Shown one piece after another: positions 11,660 through 23,481 of a stretch of DNA of 64,000 nt. The number at the start of each line of letters is the position of its first letter. The stretch's first letter is position 1. The translations under genes and the position numbers were made by a program. The notes under the pieces are model-generated. The model saw nothing but the letters and a program-made list of their open reading frames with translations. It did no database searches and was not told the DNA's origin. Source of the DNA: Allium sativum (Eukaryota > Streptophyta > Magnoliopsida > Asparagales > Amaryllidaceae); contig CM060915.1 in NCBI GenBank assembly GCA_030737875.1, forward strand, positions 364,123,863-364,187,862, in the 5' to 3' direction.

Positions 11660-12754
11660 AGTGAAACACCCCACCTCCGTTAAGGTCACTCACAAAGGGA
11701 ATGCCTTAATTTTGGTGGAGGTTTATAAGTAAAAGCCACAGATATACTCAAGACTGATATAAATACACATATTTTAAACAGCGGAAACCAAACAGACGTT
11801 TATTTCATCAATATGTGTTCAAAACCAAACATTCCATAATTGTCTCAAAATACTTCCAACATTACAACATCATCACCTTCTTGATAATTAAAGAAGCAGA
11901 AAACATAAATAAAGTGACAAAAATCCCCATAGTGATATCCAAAGCCATAGTCCAAGCAAAAGAGACCCAAATCATACATCTACGTTCTTGGAGCTTGTAC
12001 AGAGCCTGACAGAGCTGAGCTGTTTCCTCCCTGTGGACCTGGGGAGGGTACGAAAGAAAAGAAGACGAAAAGAAAATAGGGTCAGACATAAAGCCTGAGT
12101 AAATCTAGTAACTCTTCAGTATGTGAATAAGAAAAGGGCATGATAGATATATACTGAAAATAAGATGGTGTCACAAGCTAAGGGAGTGTCGAATATACTA
12201 TCGCACCCATACTATATCTCTGCATCTACTTGAGTTTATTCTAACAGGCACCCCGTGGTGATGGTGAAGTGATCCCCATTTTCGAAAGATCGGCTCCTAC
12301 TCGCGTTAACATGTGCCATACGGCCCCCAAGAATTGTAGATACCTATGCTGGTCCCACCATGGGGTGTATCAAGACCCATGGTGGCGGGCCCCGACACAA
12401 ATCTAGAAGGCATAGGTTATACTACTGGTGTCCCTAGTGCCCTGGTTGTCTGCTCCTGAGTGTATGCACGCCCGCACCCCGTTAGACCTACACTGTGCAC
12501 CCACCGCCGTCGTTTCTTACAATCAGCCCAGTAATCGTGCCCCACCCTGCCTAGTTTCAGGGTACCGTTGATACCTAACTTGGGTTACTGCTGAAACGAG
12601 TCCCACGTTACCAGGATTTTCTAGTCAAACATGTTAAGTGGTTAAGTGTCTGTATTTACCTAACCCCACCCATCAATTCTTGTTAACATTTTGAATTTGG
12701 TTAAGTGATGTAGTTGACTTAACCCTACCATTTGTCCTTAGCCTCTTAGGAGCA

Positions 12755-12960
12755 CCTGACCACTCACATTAGACAGGTATTGCTACGGTTACTGGATATG
12801 CCGGTCGGTTCTGGGCAGGTTTACACCGTAGCTCAGCCTAACCTCGCGTCATTATTGGGTTCAATGCTTAACCACCCACATTGGATAGGTATTGTTGTGA
12901 CTACAGGACAGCCAGGCGGTTCCGGACAGGTTTACATCACAACTCAATCCAACCTCGGGT
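12755..12960 (-). repeat. Two-copy repeat in the element 1 LTR
   Basis: Two units each run from CCACnCACATTnGAnAGGTATTG to CAACCTCG. The same duplicated module occurs in the element 2 LTRs (for example 32380-32590), so it predates the split of the two families. Confidence 0.75.
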
Positions 12961-14195
12961 TAAGCATATCGTGTTTTCTAAATTTACATATTTTAGTACT
13001 TCTCAATTATATATGTAAATGTCATATCTTTTATTTGGGTATAAAAATTCATACCGCTCTAAATGTCATTGTCGTTGGCATGTGCCAAACATGCCAACAT
13101 ATATTATCATGTTTTAGACCCAACGTTAATACCCCCGTTTATACGTTCGCAACGTTATAACAAATGTTGGGCTCGACACAATTCAGCCCAACCTTATAAG
13201 CGTAAGAAAAGGGGAAATCAAGAACATGTAATAGTTGACAACATATAAGGGTGTGTGGCGCATGAACTTGCAATTTAACGATATTAACATAAATGATGGG
13301 TCATGTGAACTTGCATTAAAATCAAAGTATAACTAAGTAGGTGACATATGAAATGGCATAGTTTAGGCTAATACAAACTTGTGTTTAAACATGTTTAACT
13401 TGGCATAATGTCAAACACAAAACTAGCATGATGTATATTCACCAAAAGGTCCAATTAATCACCTAGCCTATTTCAACATGAACTTGCATTATTTATGAAA
13501 CCCAAACGATACTTAACATCGATCCAATTATACTTGCAAATAAACATGAACTTGCATAATTTATGAAACCCAAATGATGCTTAATATAGATCGATTATAC
13601 TTGCAAATAGACATGAAAATGATATCATAGGTTTTGGGTCATGAAGGCATAAACGGTTTCAAGTCTAAAACATGTTTACATAAATTCTAATTTAGACTAA
13701 AAGAATATACATAGTCCATGCCTTCGACAAATACATAAAGGGATCAATTTCTAATCTTTGCCACAAACTTGCAAGTGCCATTATTTTTCATATACAACTT
13801 TTCAATAGGCTTGCATCAATCAATTTATGCCACAAACATCAATACATAAGTCATGATAGAACCATCACAATACATAGAATTTTATACAATACAATAACAT
13901 AATTCTATTTTCATTCACATCGAATCACATCACAATTTTTGTTCATATTCTGAAAGGTCACTATACTTACAACGAATGCAGAATCTTGAATTCTAGATTC
14001 TAAATTATGAAATTGAGATGCGCTCCTTTGGGTAGACTAACATTGCGTTGATTAATTTGGTTTAAACTCTAATCTTCTTCTTTGTTTAATTCGTCTCTAG
14101 GCTTTTCTCTTGACGGCTATGTTTAATTCCTACCTAGCAGCGTGACGACTCCTTTCTCATTTTTTTGTGTGAATTTTCAGTTGAGATTTAGGGTA

Positions 14196-14203
14196 TATTT
14201 ATA
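14196..14203 (-). promoter_or_regulatory. TATA-like box of the element 1 5' LTR
   Basis: The minus strand reads TATAAATA in the U3-like part, followed by CCCTAAATC. The other LTR keeps it at 634-641. The equivalent in the element 2 LTRs is TATAAAAAG at 34072-34079, 39319-39326 and 44592-44599. Confidence 0.6.
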
Positions 14204-14343
14204 GATTTTTAAGTTGTTTTGGGCCGTCAGATGAAGACATGAGGAATCTAGGCCATTCAAAGTTCAGAGAGCCAATCAAGAGGTGACACGTCAGCCCTAG
14301 TGACACACAGAGCCACAGAAATTCGAGCCAGAGCCAGACCTGA

Positions 14344-14490
14344 CCAGCCAGGTCGACCAGGCAGGTCAACACCTAGGTCGACACTATGGTCGACCTAGGG
14401 GGGACCAGGTCGACGCTATGGTCGACCTGGGGTGACAGGTCGACACCATGGTCGACCTGGGGTGACCAGGTCGACCCTATGGTCGACCTG
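14344..14490. repeat. GTCGAC (SalI-type) array in the element 1 5' LTR
   Basis: Repeated CCAGGTCGAC...ATGGTCGACCTGGGGTGA units, direct and inverted, lie about 150-290 bp upstream of the TATA-like box. The 3' LTR copy is at 785-930 and has point changes. The position suggests a promoter-proximal element; function unknown. Confidence 0.7.
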
Positions 14491-14497
14491 GTCTCTG

Positions 14498-14515
14498 GGC
14501 GGAAATTTTCCCGCC
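14498..14515. promoter_or_regulatory. E2F-like near-palindrome, element 1 5' LTR
   Basis: GGCGGAAATTTTCCCGCC; the plus strand contains TTTCCCGC, which fits the plant E2F consensus TTTSSCGC. The 3' LTR version (936-953) is GGCGGGAATTTTCCCGCC. The same 18 bp recurs in all three element 2 LTRs. Confidence 0.5.
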
Positions 14516-14767
14516 CAGCCCAGTTTGAACCTGAATTTCGAATTTTGAATTTAAAACTGAGCTGTTTGAATTGAAATTTGATTCTGAAACTTCCGAAGGC
14601 CATAACTCCTTCATATGGAGTCCGATTCGCACAAACTCAGACTCTATCTCAAGCAGAATTTCGAGATGAACGCAATGGCGTAACCCGTTTCCTTTATTTC
14701 TTTCATTTAGAATTAATTACACTTTAATTTGCGAAGCTTAACATTATAGAATTCACGGGGTGTTACA

Positions 14768-16573
14768 TTCATGGTATTCACCAAATTTCTCATCAACCAA
14801 TAATCCAAACAATATCACAACCAATTATATATCGTCCATGGTCTGTGGACGAGGGGAGTATATATATAGATATACATATATAACTATATTTAGATTTCAT
14901 TTCAATGTCATTTCAATTTATTTCAACGCATATATAATTTTTACAACGCATATATAACTTATACATCAAACATACAACTTATACAATGCTTATACATGAG
15001 GTGTACAATGCTTATATAACTCATACTTCGACTATATAATTTATACATCGTTGTTTTCCATATCGTTTATAATTCAGAAATCTCACATTGGGTTCCACTC
15101 CACCAAAAATAGCATAAGGCTCATAAAAATATCCGGTCTCTTCTAGAATGTAGAAGACATCCTCACGGTCCCGGTATCTCTTGTTTCACTGAATTTCGTC
15201 AACAAACGAGAAAGATATGTTTTTTATTGTGAAATCAAAAATCGTAGCGCTTTAAAGTGCTATAAACTATTTTAAGTAAAATAAACCGTATACCTTCAAA
15301 ATCTGTTCAAAACTAGGTTACGATTTAATCTCCAATCCATTGCGCTTCGTCCAGATCAGGTTATACCACTTCGACGTGCTCGGAACAGGCTTCAAACGCC
15401 AGGTGGCGGCGCTCTGTTCGGTGGCAAGTCCAGGGCGCGGCGGAGCTTCAAAGGCGCCGACTTCAGGGACCCGTAACTCGAGAAACACTACACGAGGATG
15501 AGCGAATCTGGGATAGATTTGAAGAGGAGGTCACGATCTACAAAAAAACTCAATTGGGCCGTGGCGTTTTGGTGCGTATGGAGGGAGATAATGAGGAGAG
15601 AAGGGTGGAGTTTCTTTCCACCATTCGAGATGATATGTTATCGGGTTTTGATAGTGGACGATGGAGTGAGCTGTCATGTGATTGGCCGACGCCCTTTTAT
15701 TTTATTATTTAATTTCAATAAATCCGAAAATACCCCTACCGTATACGAACACCAATCCAAACCCAACAATTGTCGCCCTTAGCTAAATACCCTCATTCCG
15801 AACACAATGGGATATGTTTCGTAAGCCCATTCGACTGTTTTAGTCAGTTTTCCTTCAAATTAAAATATAAAACAGTCGATATTTGATTTGAACGTACATT
15901 TCAATTTGCCGAGGCCACATACTGATCCCAAAAATTCCAGAAAAATAAATCTATCTATGTTTTGATGATACGGTCCCAACAAAACTAGTTTCGACGAATT
16001 CTAGAACCGTTTGAAAAATGGCCCTTTTCTGGTCGATCCAATTTAACAGAAATCGACCAAACACATTTTCCTTCGCCACGCTCACATACTAACTTCAATA
16101 ATTATGAAATTTGAAAACTAGCAATAATTTGACATCCTGGATCCAAAAAAAAGTGGTTTCATCGAATTCTGAGGTCGTTCGCAAAATGGTTATTTTCACG
16201 GGCTATATAAACTCTATAGCGACCTTTCTGAAAATTCATTTGGCCATAACTTATGATTCCTGCTATGAAACTTTGATTTTTTAGATTCTTTAGAAAGATA
16301 TTCACTAACCGATTTAAATATTTTTGGTTTCACTAAAATCCGTTTTATTTTGCACCGAGTACAGTCATTCAAAGTTCGAATTCAAATTTCGAAACTGTCA
16401 CGCCATTTCAGGCCTTGTTTATAATTAAAAATAATTATATTTATTTTCAAACGTCGATTCAAACATACTTTTCGTCGTTATTATTTAAAATAATTTATTT
16501 TAAATATCTAAAATTCACTAAAATAGCCCAATTAAAAATTTTCAAACTGATTCAGATTTTCCGGGTTATTACA
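14768..16573 (-). mobile_element. Giant LTR X, right-hand fragment
   Basis: The minus-strand LTR begins at 16573 (TGTAATAACCCGGAAAAT) and shares its 5' block with Y, W, Z and element 3. A GC-rich leader (about 15370-15500) leads to a donor GAAG|GTATACGG with the intron side at 15293, then AT-rich sequence. Element 1 inserted at 14767/14768; the rest of X would lie left of the window. The right flank CAAAC (16574-16578) may be its target duplication, but the other copy is out of view. The frame at 15498-15782 is not a recognisable protein. Confidence 0.75.
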
Positions 16574-17456
16574 CAAACGATGTGAAGACCTCCGGTCTTC
16601 AACCACAGTCTTTATCTTTGACTTATCGTCGAATCGGTTATTCAGAATGGGTATAAACCCGGCCTTTCCGAATAACCCGCGTATATAATAAACAAATGAT
16701 ACACAAACACAACATACGCCTCATTCCAATTTAGAATATTCTTTTATTCAAATATTCACATTCTGAGGGAAAGGTTCCCATTAATTTTATCAAACATAAA
16801 TTCTTCTAAATTTATTCTTTAATCTTCCTTTGGATACCATTTCAAACCATGTTAAGGTTTTCCAAACTAGTCGGAATTAGCGAACCACACCGAAGTAATC
16901 ATTTATTTTATTTCCTAATCCCAACCTATTCATCCCATGGAGCAAAACTGGTAATACTCCACATCTAACACCACAGTGTTATCGGTAAATGTTAATTACC
17001 ATTTCACGTTCAAATCTAATTAAAGATTTAACTATCGCTTTGGAGCAAAACTGGTGATACTCCATTCTCGATCACTTTAATCCAATTAAAGATTCATTAA
17101 AACTCCACTTAGTTTTAATCTTCCCAAAAATCAATATCTTGTCTTTAACTGGGTTAAAGAACCAAAGTCATCTAAATCACGGTTCACGATAAACCCAAAA
17201 TCACTTTCCATTGTTAATCGGGTTAAAGAACAGGTGTTATTTAAAACATCGCTCACGTAAACCCTAAAAACCAATTGAAATTCAATTCCAATTAAATACC
17301 AATTAACTGGACAATTTCACTAAATGTTAATTAAACGATTTATTCTTTTCTAAACTAGGTTCAAGAACAGTGTTATTTAAGACACCATTCACGACAAACC
17401 CAAAATCCCGTTTGATATTAAATACAAGGCTCTGAATAGAAAATATATCAGCTTAT
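16574..17456 (-). mobile_element. Giant LTR Y, left segment
   Basis: This is the reverse complement of W 21975-22912 (for example the GACCGGAGGTCTTC block), with moderate divergence. It is bounded on the left by X and on the right by the W insertion. Its continuation is 24473-28377. Nothing else is seen in it. Confidence 0.8.
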
Positions 17457-18333
17457 TGTAACAACCCGAAAATCTGGGCCAGTTTAAATTTTTTATTTTG
17501 GCAATTTTAGCGAATTTTGATTATTTAAAATGAATTATTTTAAATAATATCGACGAAAGATTTACTTTGAATAAAATTCAATCGTATATAGTTATATGGA
17601 TCGACGATAGAATATAAATAATTATTTATATATATAAAAGGAATTGAAAATGGCGCGGTAGTTCGATAATTCGATTTCAAATTTCAATTGAATGTACCGG
17701 GTGCAAAATAAACCGGATTTTAGTGTAACCAAAAATAATAGGATCTAATTGATGATGTCTTTCCAACGAATCCGACAAATCGAAATTTCATAGCGGGAAT
17801 CAAAAGATATGTCCAGTTGAAAATTCTGAATAGTCGCTATGGAATTCAAGCCCTTAAAAATAGCCATTTTGCAAACGGCCTCGGATTTCGACGAAACCAG
17901 TTTTGTTGGATCCGGGATGTCAAATTATTACTAGGTTTCAAATTTCGTAATTTTTCGAATTAATATGTGGGCGTGGCAAAGGAAAACGCGTTTGACCAGT
18001 TTCAGTTGATTTTAATCGACTGGAAATTGGCCATTTTTCTAACGGTCTCAGAATTCGATGAAATTAGTTTTGTTAGGACCGTATCGTCAATACGAAGCTA
18101 GAAAGTATTTTTCTGGGATTTATAGAGTTCGTATGTGACCCCGGTAAATTGAAAAGCGCGTTCAAATTCAATATATAGAATTATATGTTGATTTTAACGA
18201 AAACTGATCGAAGCGATCGAATCAGCTTACGATACATTTCCCATTGTGTTCGGAATGAGGGTAATATGCTATAGACGACAGTCGTTGAGCTCGATTCGGG
18301 GTTCGAAAGAAAAAGTTACTTTATTGGAAATTA

Positions 18334-18741
18334 AATATATAATAAATTAAATAAAAGAAGGCCCACACCCTTTATCTCTTCACACTAGTCAACGCCCCCG
18401 TTATAATTTCGAAATCGAGATTCAAAAGGGGAAAAGCCCCGTCGATGTCACTCCTCCACCTCGCGCACGCCGCCGGAGGCAACCTCCTCCTCCCCCCGAC
18501 AGGCGCACCTCTCCCCCTTGGCTCACGCCTCCTTTGTCGTTCCTCCCCCCTCCCCAAACCGCTCCAAACCCCGAAGGCCCAAAAAGAAACCGGAGCAGCC
18601 AGCAGCCCACCCCACCAGCGTCGCTCCCCCTCCGCCCGCTGCAGATGGTCTCCGCGCCTCCCCCTCCTCCCTCATGAACCCGCGACCACCAGACGACCCC
18701 CCGACCTTCGGCAATGGCCCCATCCTCCCTGTTTCCACTGT
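18334..18741 (+). promoter_or_regulatory. Predicted promoter, GC-rich leader and splice donor of LTR W
   Basis: An AT-rich TATA-like stretch precedes a pyrimidine-rich start-like region (CTCTTCACAC near 18377), a GC-rich stretch (18430-18730), and the donor CACT|GTAAGCTTTT at 18740. The overlapping frames (18445-18793 in two frames, 18372-18786 opposite) have proline/arginine-rich low-complexity translations typical of GC-rich leaders, so I do not call a protein. Confidence 0.5.
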
Positions 18742-19029
18742 AAGCTTTTCCTTCTTTTGTTTATTTATTTTCTTTATTAATAACATGGTTTAAAAATCTG
18801 AAATTTGTTTAAAAATAGCATTGTTTTTAAAGAATATAACACGGTATAAAAATATGGTCTTTAACTCTTTAAAGATAAGATTTTTAATTAAGTAAAAATC
18901 TGATCTTTAAGTACAAAAAGGGGGTATGATCTTTAAACTAGCAAGTTTGAAATAGTAATGGAGAAAGTTTGAATTTTTATATTAGTAGAAGGTTAAAAAT
19001 ATAATTTTTATACTAGTGGCAGAATAAAA

Positions 19030-19697
19030 ATTTGATTTTTATATATAGTATAGCAAAGTAAAAATTCGATTTTTATATATTGAATAGCGAAGTGAAAATT
19101 CGATTTTTATATATTGAATAGCAAAGTGAAAATTCGATTTTTATACATTGAATAGCGAAGTGAAAATTCGATTTTTCTATATTGAATAACGAAGTGAAAA
19201 TTCGATTTTTATACATTGAATAGCGAAGTGAAAATTCGATTTTTCTATATTGAATAGCGAAGTGAAAATTCGATTTTTTTATATTGAATAGCGAAGTGAA
19301 AATTCGATTTTTCTATATTGAATAGCGAAGTGAAAATTCGATTTTTATACATTGAATAGCGAAGTGAAAATTCGATTTTTATATATTGAATAGCGAAGTG
19401 AAAATTCGATTTTTATACATTGAATAGCGAAGTGAAAATTCGATTTTTATATATTGAATAGCGAAGTGAAAAATTCGATTTTTATACATTGAATAGCGAA
19501 GTGAAAATTCGATTTTTATATATTGAATAGCGAAGTGAAAATTCGATTTTTATGTATTGAATAGCGAAGTGAAAATTCGATTTTTATACATTGAATAGCG
19601 AAGTGAAAATTCGATTTTTATATATTGAATAGCAAAGTAAAAATTCGATTTTTATACATTGAATAGCGAAGTAAAAATGTGATTTTTACATATGTAG
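19030..19697 (+). repeat. 34-bp tandem array in LTR W, about 20 copies
   Basis: The unit is GAATAGCGAAGTGAAAATTC followed by GATTTTTATACATT. About 18 copies are near-identical, with edge copies degenerate. Variants alternate TACATT, TATATT and CTATATT. The array sits about 300 bp inside the predicted intron of the LTR leader. Confidence 0.93.
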
Positions 19698-20829
19698 AGA
19701 ATACGGGCAAAGAAAGTGGCAAGAGGCGAGAACGGCAAAGATTTTTGCTAAGAAGAGTCGTGGCGTTGGATTAGCAATTCCATGAGAACTTCTCACTCTT
19801 AAATTTCTTTTTCTAGTTATATATATACTAGGATGCAGACGGTGTTTAGTAGCACCCGACACCCGTCATCCACAGACCATGGATGACTTGTTTGTTTAAT
19901 TGTTTGGTTGTGTAGTTGGTTAGATTATTTGGTTTGAATTGAATTGTTTGGTGAAATGAAATTGATTTGATTGATGTGTGAATGGCGTGGGCCTTCACTA
20001 GACCGGGGATAAGGCTAGGCCTTGTCCCGTTTTTAGTATCGTGCCGTTATGCCGCCGAAATTTTCTAAAATAAGTTAGAAAATAAAAATATCATTTTATT
20101 TAAAGAATGAACTGAATAGAAATTCATATGTTAAGATAAAATGTTTTATCGTTAAAAATATAATTTTTAACGTGAATATGAATATAGTGAATGTGAATAA
20201 ATAAATATTCATTTACAAACCGGACGGTTTGTTTATGTACACCGATTTGACAGACATTGATTGGGACGATAAATTTTACACATCGCCCAACTACACAAAT
20301 AAAATTTGTGTTTGATTGTTTGAAACCCCACACGGGTGTTGGGATGAAATATGAAGTTCACTCATCCTGATTGATTAAATATGTCGATCGATTGATTGAC
20401 AGGCTGTTATAAGCGTTAGATATCTATATTTGATGCTTATACAGTGTAGTGCACTTTGGGTGATGGTTGATTATTTTTCAATGCTATTATATACATGTGT
20501 TGTATGAAAATCCATATAATTAATTTTATATGGTGATTGATTGGGCCTCATTCCAATTTAGAGAATAAAGAATATTATAAAATAAAAGTTCATGTGTTGA
20601 CTGTACTCATCCGTTGAGATTAGTCATGTGTTGAACGAAATAATTTAACAAAAATAGCCACATGTGGACAGTACTCATTCGTTGAGATTAGTCGTGTGTT
20701 GACAAAAATAAATATTCATTTGTTGAATAGAATAAAGGAATATATGAAGCCGTGTTGATTAAATTGACGCCATTTTGACGTGAACGATATTTATATCGAT
20801 TTTATTCATTTTAAAATGAATATTGAAAA

Positions 20830-21130
20830 GTAATTTTGAAATCAAATATTTCGAAATGAAATGAATTGAAAACGATTTCAAAATGAAATGAATTGAAAAC
20901 GATTTCAAAATGAAATGAATTGAATATAGAACGAATTCGAATTGAATTTAAAACGAATTGAAATGAATTCAAATAGAATCGAATTTGAATTGATTAGAAA
21001 ACGAATTCGAATTGAATTGAAATTTGAATTGATTAGAAAACGAATTCGAATTGAATTGAATAGAAAACGAATTCGAATTGAACTGAGTAGAAAACGAATT
21101 TGAATTAAATTAAATTCAATTGAAATGAAT
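20830..21130 (+). repeat. Degenerate GAATTGAA / AAACGAATTCGAATTG repeats in W
   Basis: Low-complexity, AT-rich short direct repeats built on GAATTGAAT and CGAATTCGAATTG. No coding content. Confidence 0.75.
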
Positions 21131-21886
21131 TGAAATAGAATTGAAATCGATTTGAATTGAAATCAAATAGAAGTGAATGTAGAAAGAATTTATAAAGGAA
21201 AATCCAATTATGATTTGAATTTGAAATAAAGGTTGAAATTGTTTTTGAAACAAATTTGAAATGATTTTATAAAATTCGTTTAAAAAGGAAATCGTCAAAA
21301 TATATATAATATATATATTATATATATAATGGCCTGAATAGAACGCGCCGCGCCGCGACAGTTCGTGAATTTCGACCGTTAATTTCAAACGGACATTACG
21401 GGAGATCCGATCGTCGGATTCTCCTAAAACCAGAACCGTTGGGTTCGTATCGAAAAGAGCTTTCTAACGAATATTAGAAATTTGAAATCTAACGGTTGGA
21501 TTTGGAAATATGTCCAAATCAAATTTGGAAAAGGTCGTTGTAAGTGCAGTTCGATGACCGTTGATGGAAATCGACTGTACGGGCCTTGATGAAATTATTA
21601 AAAATTGTAATAATTTGTGTAAAATCATAAGAAATGATTTAGAAAGAATTAGGATGAAAAACTCCATATTTGAAAAGATAAAAATAGATTTTTATCGAAA
21701 TGAACTAGTTTTGAACTAGAATTATTATTCTATTTATTTTTAAATAAATAAATTGGATTTGAAATGATTTTGAAAATAATCAGAATTTCCAATAATTATA
21801 TTGGAATGGATTTGAATCGAAATTGTCTTCGGAATATTTCGATATTGGATTTCGTGATGATACAGATATTGTTATGGGAATTTGAA

Positions 21887-21888
<2 letters not shown>

Positions 21889-21924
<36 letters not shown>
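21889..21924 (+). repeat. (AT)18 microsatellite in W
   Basis: Uninterrupted AT dinucleotide run just after GAAAG. Confidence 0.9.
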
Positions 21925-21926
<2 letters not shown>

Positions 21927-23471
21927 TTATTTCCAATATGATATTTGTTGGTCGTAGAATTTGATATTGAATATAAGCCGATATATTTTCTATTCAGAGC
22001 CTTGTATTTAATATCAAATGTGATTTGGGTTTGTCGTGAATGGTGTCTTGACTAACACTGTTCTTGAATCCAGTTGAGAAAAGATTAAATCTTTTTATTT
22101 AGATTTAATGAAGTGTACCAATTAAATAATATTTAATTGGAATTGAATTGATATTGATTTTTGGGTTTATCGTGGACAGTGTTTTAGATAACACTCGTTC
22201 TTTAATCCGATAATTAATGGAAGGTGATTTTGGGTTTATCGTGAATCGTGTTTTAAATGACACTGATTCTTTAACCCAGTTAACGATTAAAACTAAGTGG
22301 AGTTTTAATGAATCTTTAATTAGATTGAAAAGATCGAGAATGGAGTATCCCCAGTTTTGCTCCAGGCGATAGTTAAGTCTTTAATTAGATTTGAACGTGA
22401 AATGGTAATTGAATTTCCGATAACACCGTGGTGTTAGATATGAAGTATTACCAGTTTTACTTCATGGGATGAATAGGTTGGGATTGGGAAATTAAAACCA
22501 ATGATTACTACGGTAAGGTTCGCTAATTCCGACTAGTTGAATCGAAATTCAAAGGAAGATTAGAGAATAAACTCAGGAATTTAACTTGGATAAAATTAAT
22601 GGGAACCTTTCCCTATGAATGTGAAATCAGAAACTAACTGTCGGTTAGCTAAGCAGAATGGTTTTCTGGATATTGATCTGATGTTGGTTTTGGCCTTCGG
22701 GGTTAATATTTGGGGAATTATTCTCTTGATTAATTTACGGTTAGTGATTGATGAATTGGAATGAGGCGTGTGTTGTGTTTGTGTAACACTTATTTAAAAT
22801 ATACGTGAGTTATTCAGAAAGACCGGGTTTATCCCATTCTGAATAACTGATACGACGATAAGTCGAAGATGAAGATGATGTTCGAAGACCGGAGGTCTTC
22901 ACGTCGTTTGGGTGATTACTGATGATCTTGATTGGGTTGTACACCCAAGGAGATGGAAACAGTTGGTGATCGTCCAGACGTGCTTGGAGATCGATGGATA
23001 TGCGGGGTACTAGGTGCCTCCGGTTTCGTTCAGACCCAAAACGGACTTGTAAATGGACTGTGTGTCTGACATTGGATTTTAGTCTGTGTGATTGATTTCT
23101 ATTAAATATATATCTGTTTGGCGGCGGAGAATTTATTCTCTTGCTTAACGCCCTTCTCTGAGACGTACGAGCTCAGGGGTTATATATTGATGGATATCAA
23201 TCGCATGGAGTGAATTGCCTGTGTGGCATGCTAAGATGCAAATGATCAAGGCTTCTGTTGAAAAGCAAAGTCTTGTGGTGATGATCAAAGCACGACCTTT
23301 GTGGAGTAGCTTTGTGTAACGTTTACTTCGCGAGTTTCGCACCCCGGTTGTGAACCAAAAACGGGAGAGGACCTCAGGGAGGACATGCGTTTCTTTCTAG
23401 CTAGGGTGGTGTTAGTGACCTTCCAGCCCTGACATTTATATACTTTTCACATGTGTGGTTGTTGCTGTTGC

Positions 23472-23481
23472 GAGGCGCCTC
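23472..23481. other. Conserved palindrome GAGGCGCCTC in W
   Basis: It lies in the 3' LTR block downstream of the predicted transcription start. Neighbouring text (CCTGACATTT before, GGGAAACG...GTGTTCAGG after) is also shared with the element 3 LTR. Confidence 0.6.

Larger units (their letters stand above)
1..14767 (-). mobile_element. Element 1: Ty3/gypsy chromovirus, decayed, left end off window
   Basis: This is an LTR retrotransposon on the minus strand: 5' LTR at 11662-14767, primer site, gag-pol body, polypurine tract, and a 3' LTR that continues left of the window. The order gag, protease, RT, RNase H, integrase, chromodomain defines Ty3/gypsy chromoviruses; the Tekay/Del clade is my best guess from the integrase-chromodomain style. 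The 3' LTR is interrupted by solo LTR Z. The two LTR copies differ by roughly 4-5% in the stretches I compared, and the coding region has a frameshift and four stops, so the copy is not autonomous. It inserted into an older giant LTR (X, whose remainder starts at 14768). The target duplication cannot be checked because the left end is missing. Confidence 0.93.
11662..14767 (-). repeat. Element 1 5' LTR (3,106 bp)
   Basis: The plus strand starts TGAAACACC and ends GGTGTTACA, so the LTR reads TGTAACACC...GGTGTTTCA in its own sense, with short inverted ends. From the TATA-like box (14196-14203) the transcribed leader would be about 2.5 kb. Inside are a two-copy repeat (about 12755-12960), many short inverted GGTTAAGT/ACTTAACC motifs (12600-12730), the GTCGAC array and the GGCGG palindrome. 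No credible protein is encoded; frames such as 12780-13160 cross the repeats. Confidence 0.92.

Noticed and set aside
12780..13160. Frames crossing LTR repeats in elements 1 and 2 (also 32394-32781, 37641-38028, 42913-43300)
   Set aside because: They follow the duplicated LTR module and are repeated only because the LTR is repeated. No protein family is recognisable.
14768..14772. TTCAT as target duplication of element 1
   Set aside because: The other end of the element lies outside the window, so it cannot be tested.
18372..18793. Several overlapping frames on both strands in W
   Set aside because: A GC-rich, stop-poor leader with proline/arginine-rich translations and no recognisable domain.
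19030..19697. CRISPR-like array
   Set aside because: Units are contiguous 34-bp tandem copies without spacers, in a plant LTR.
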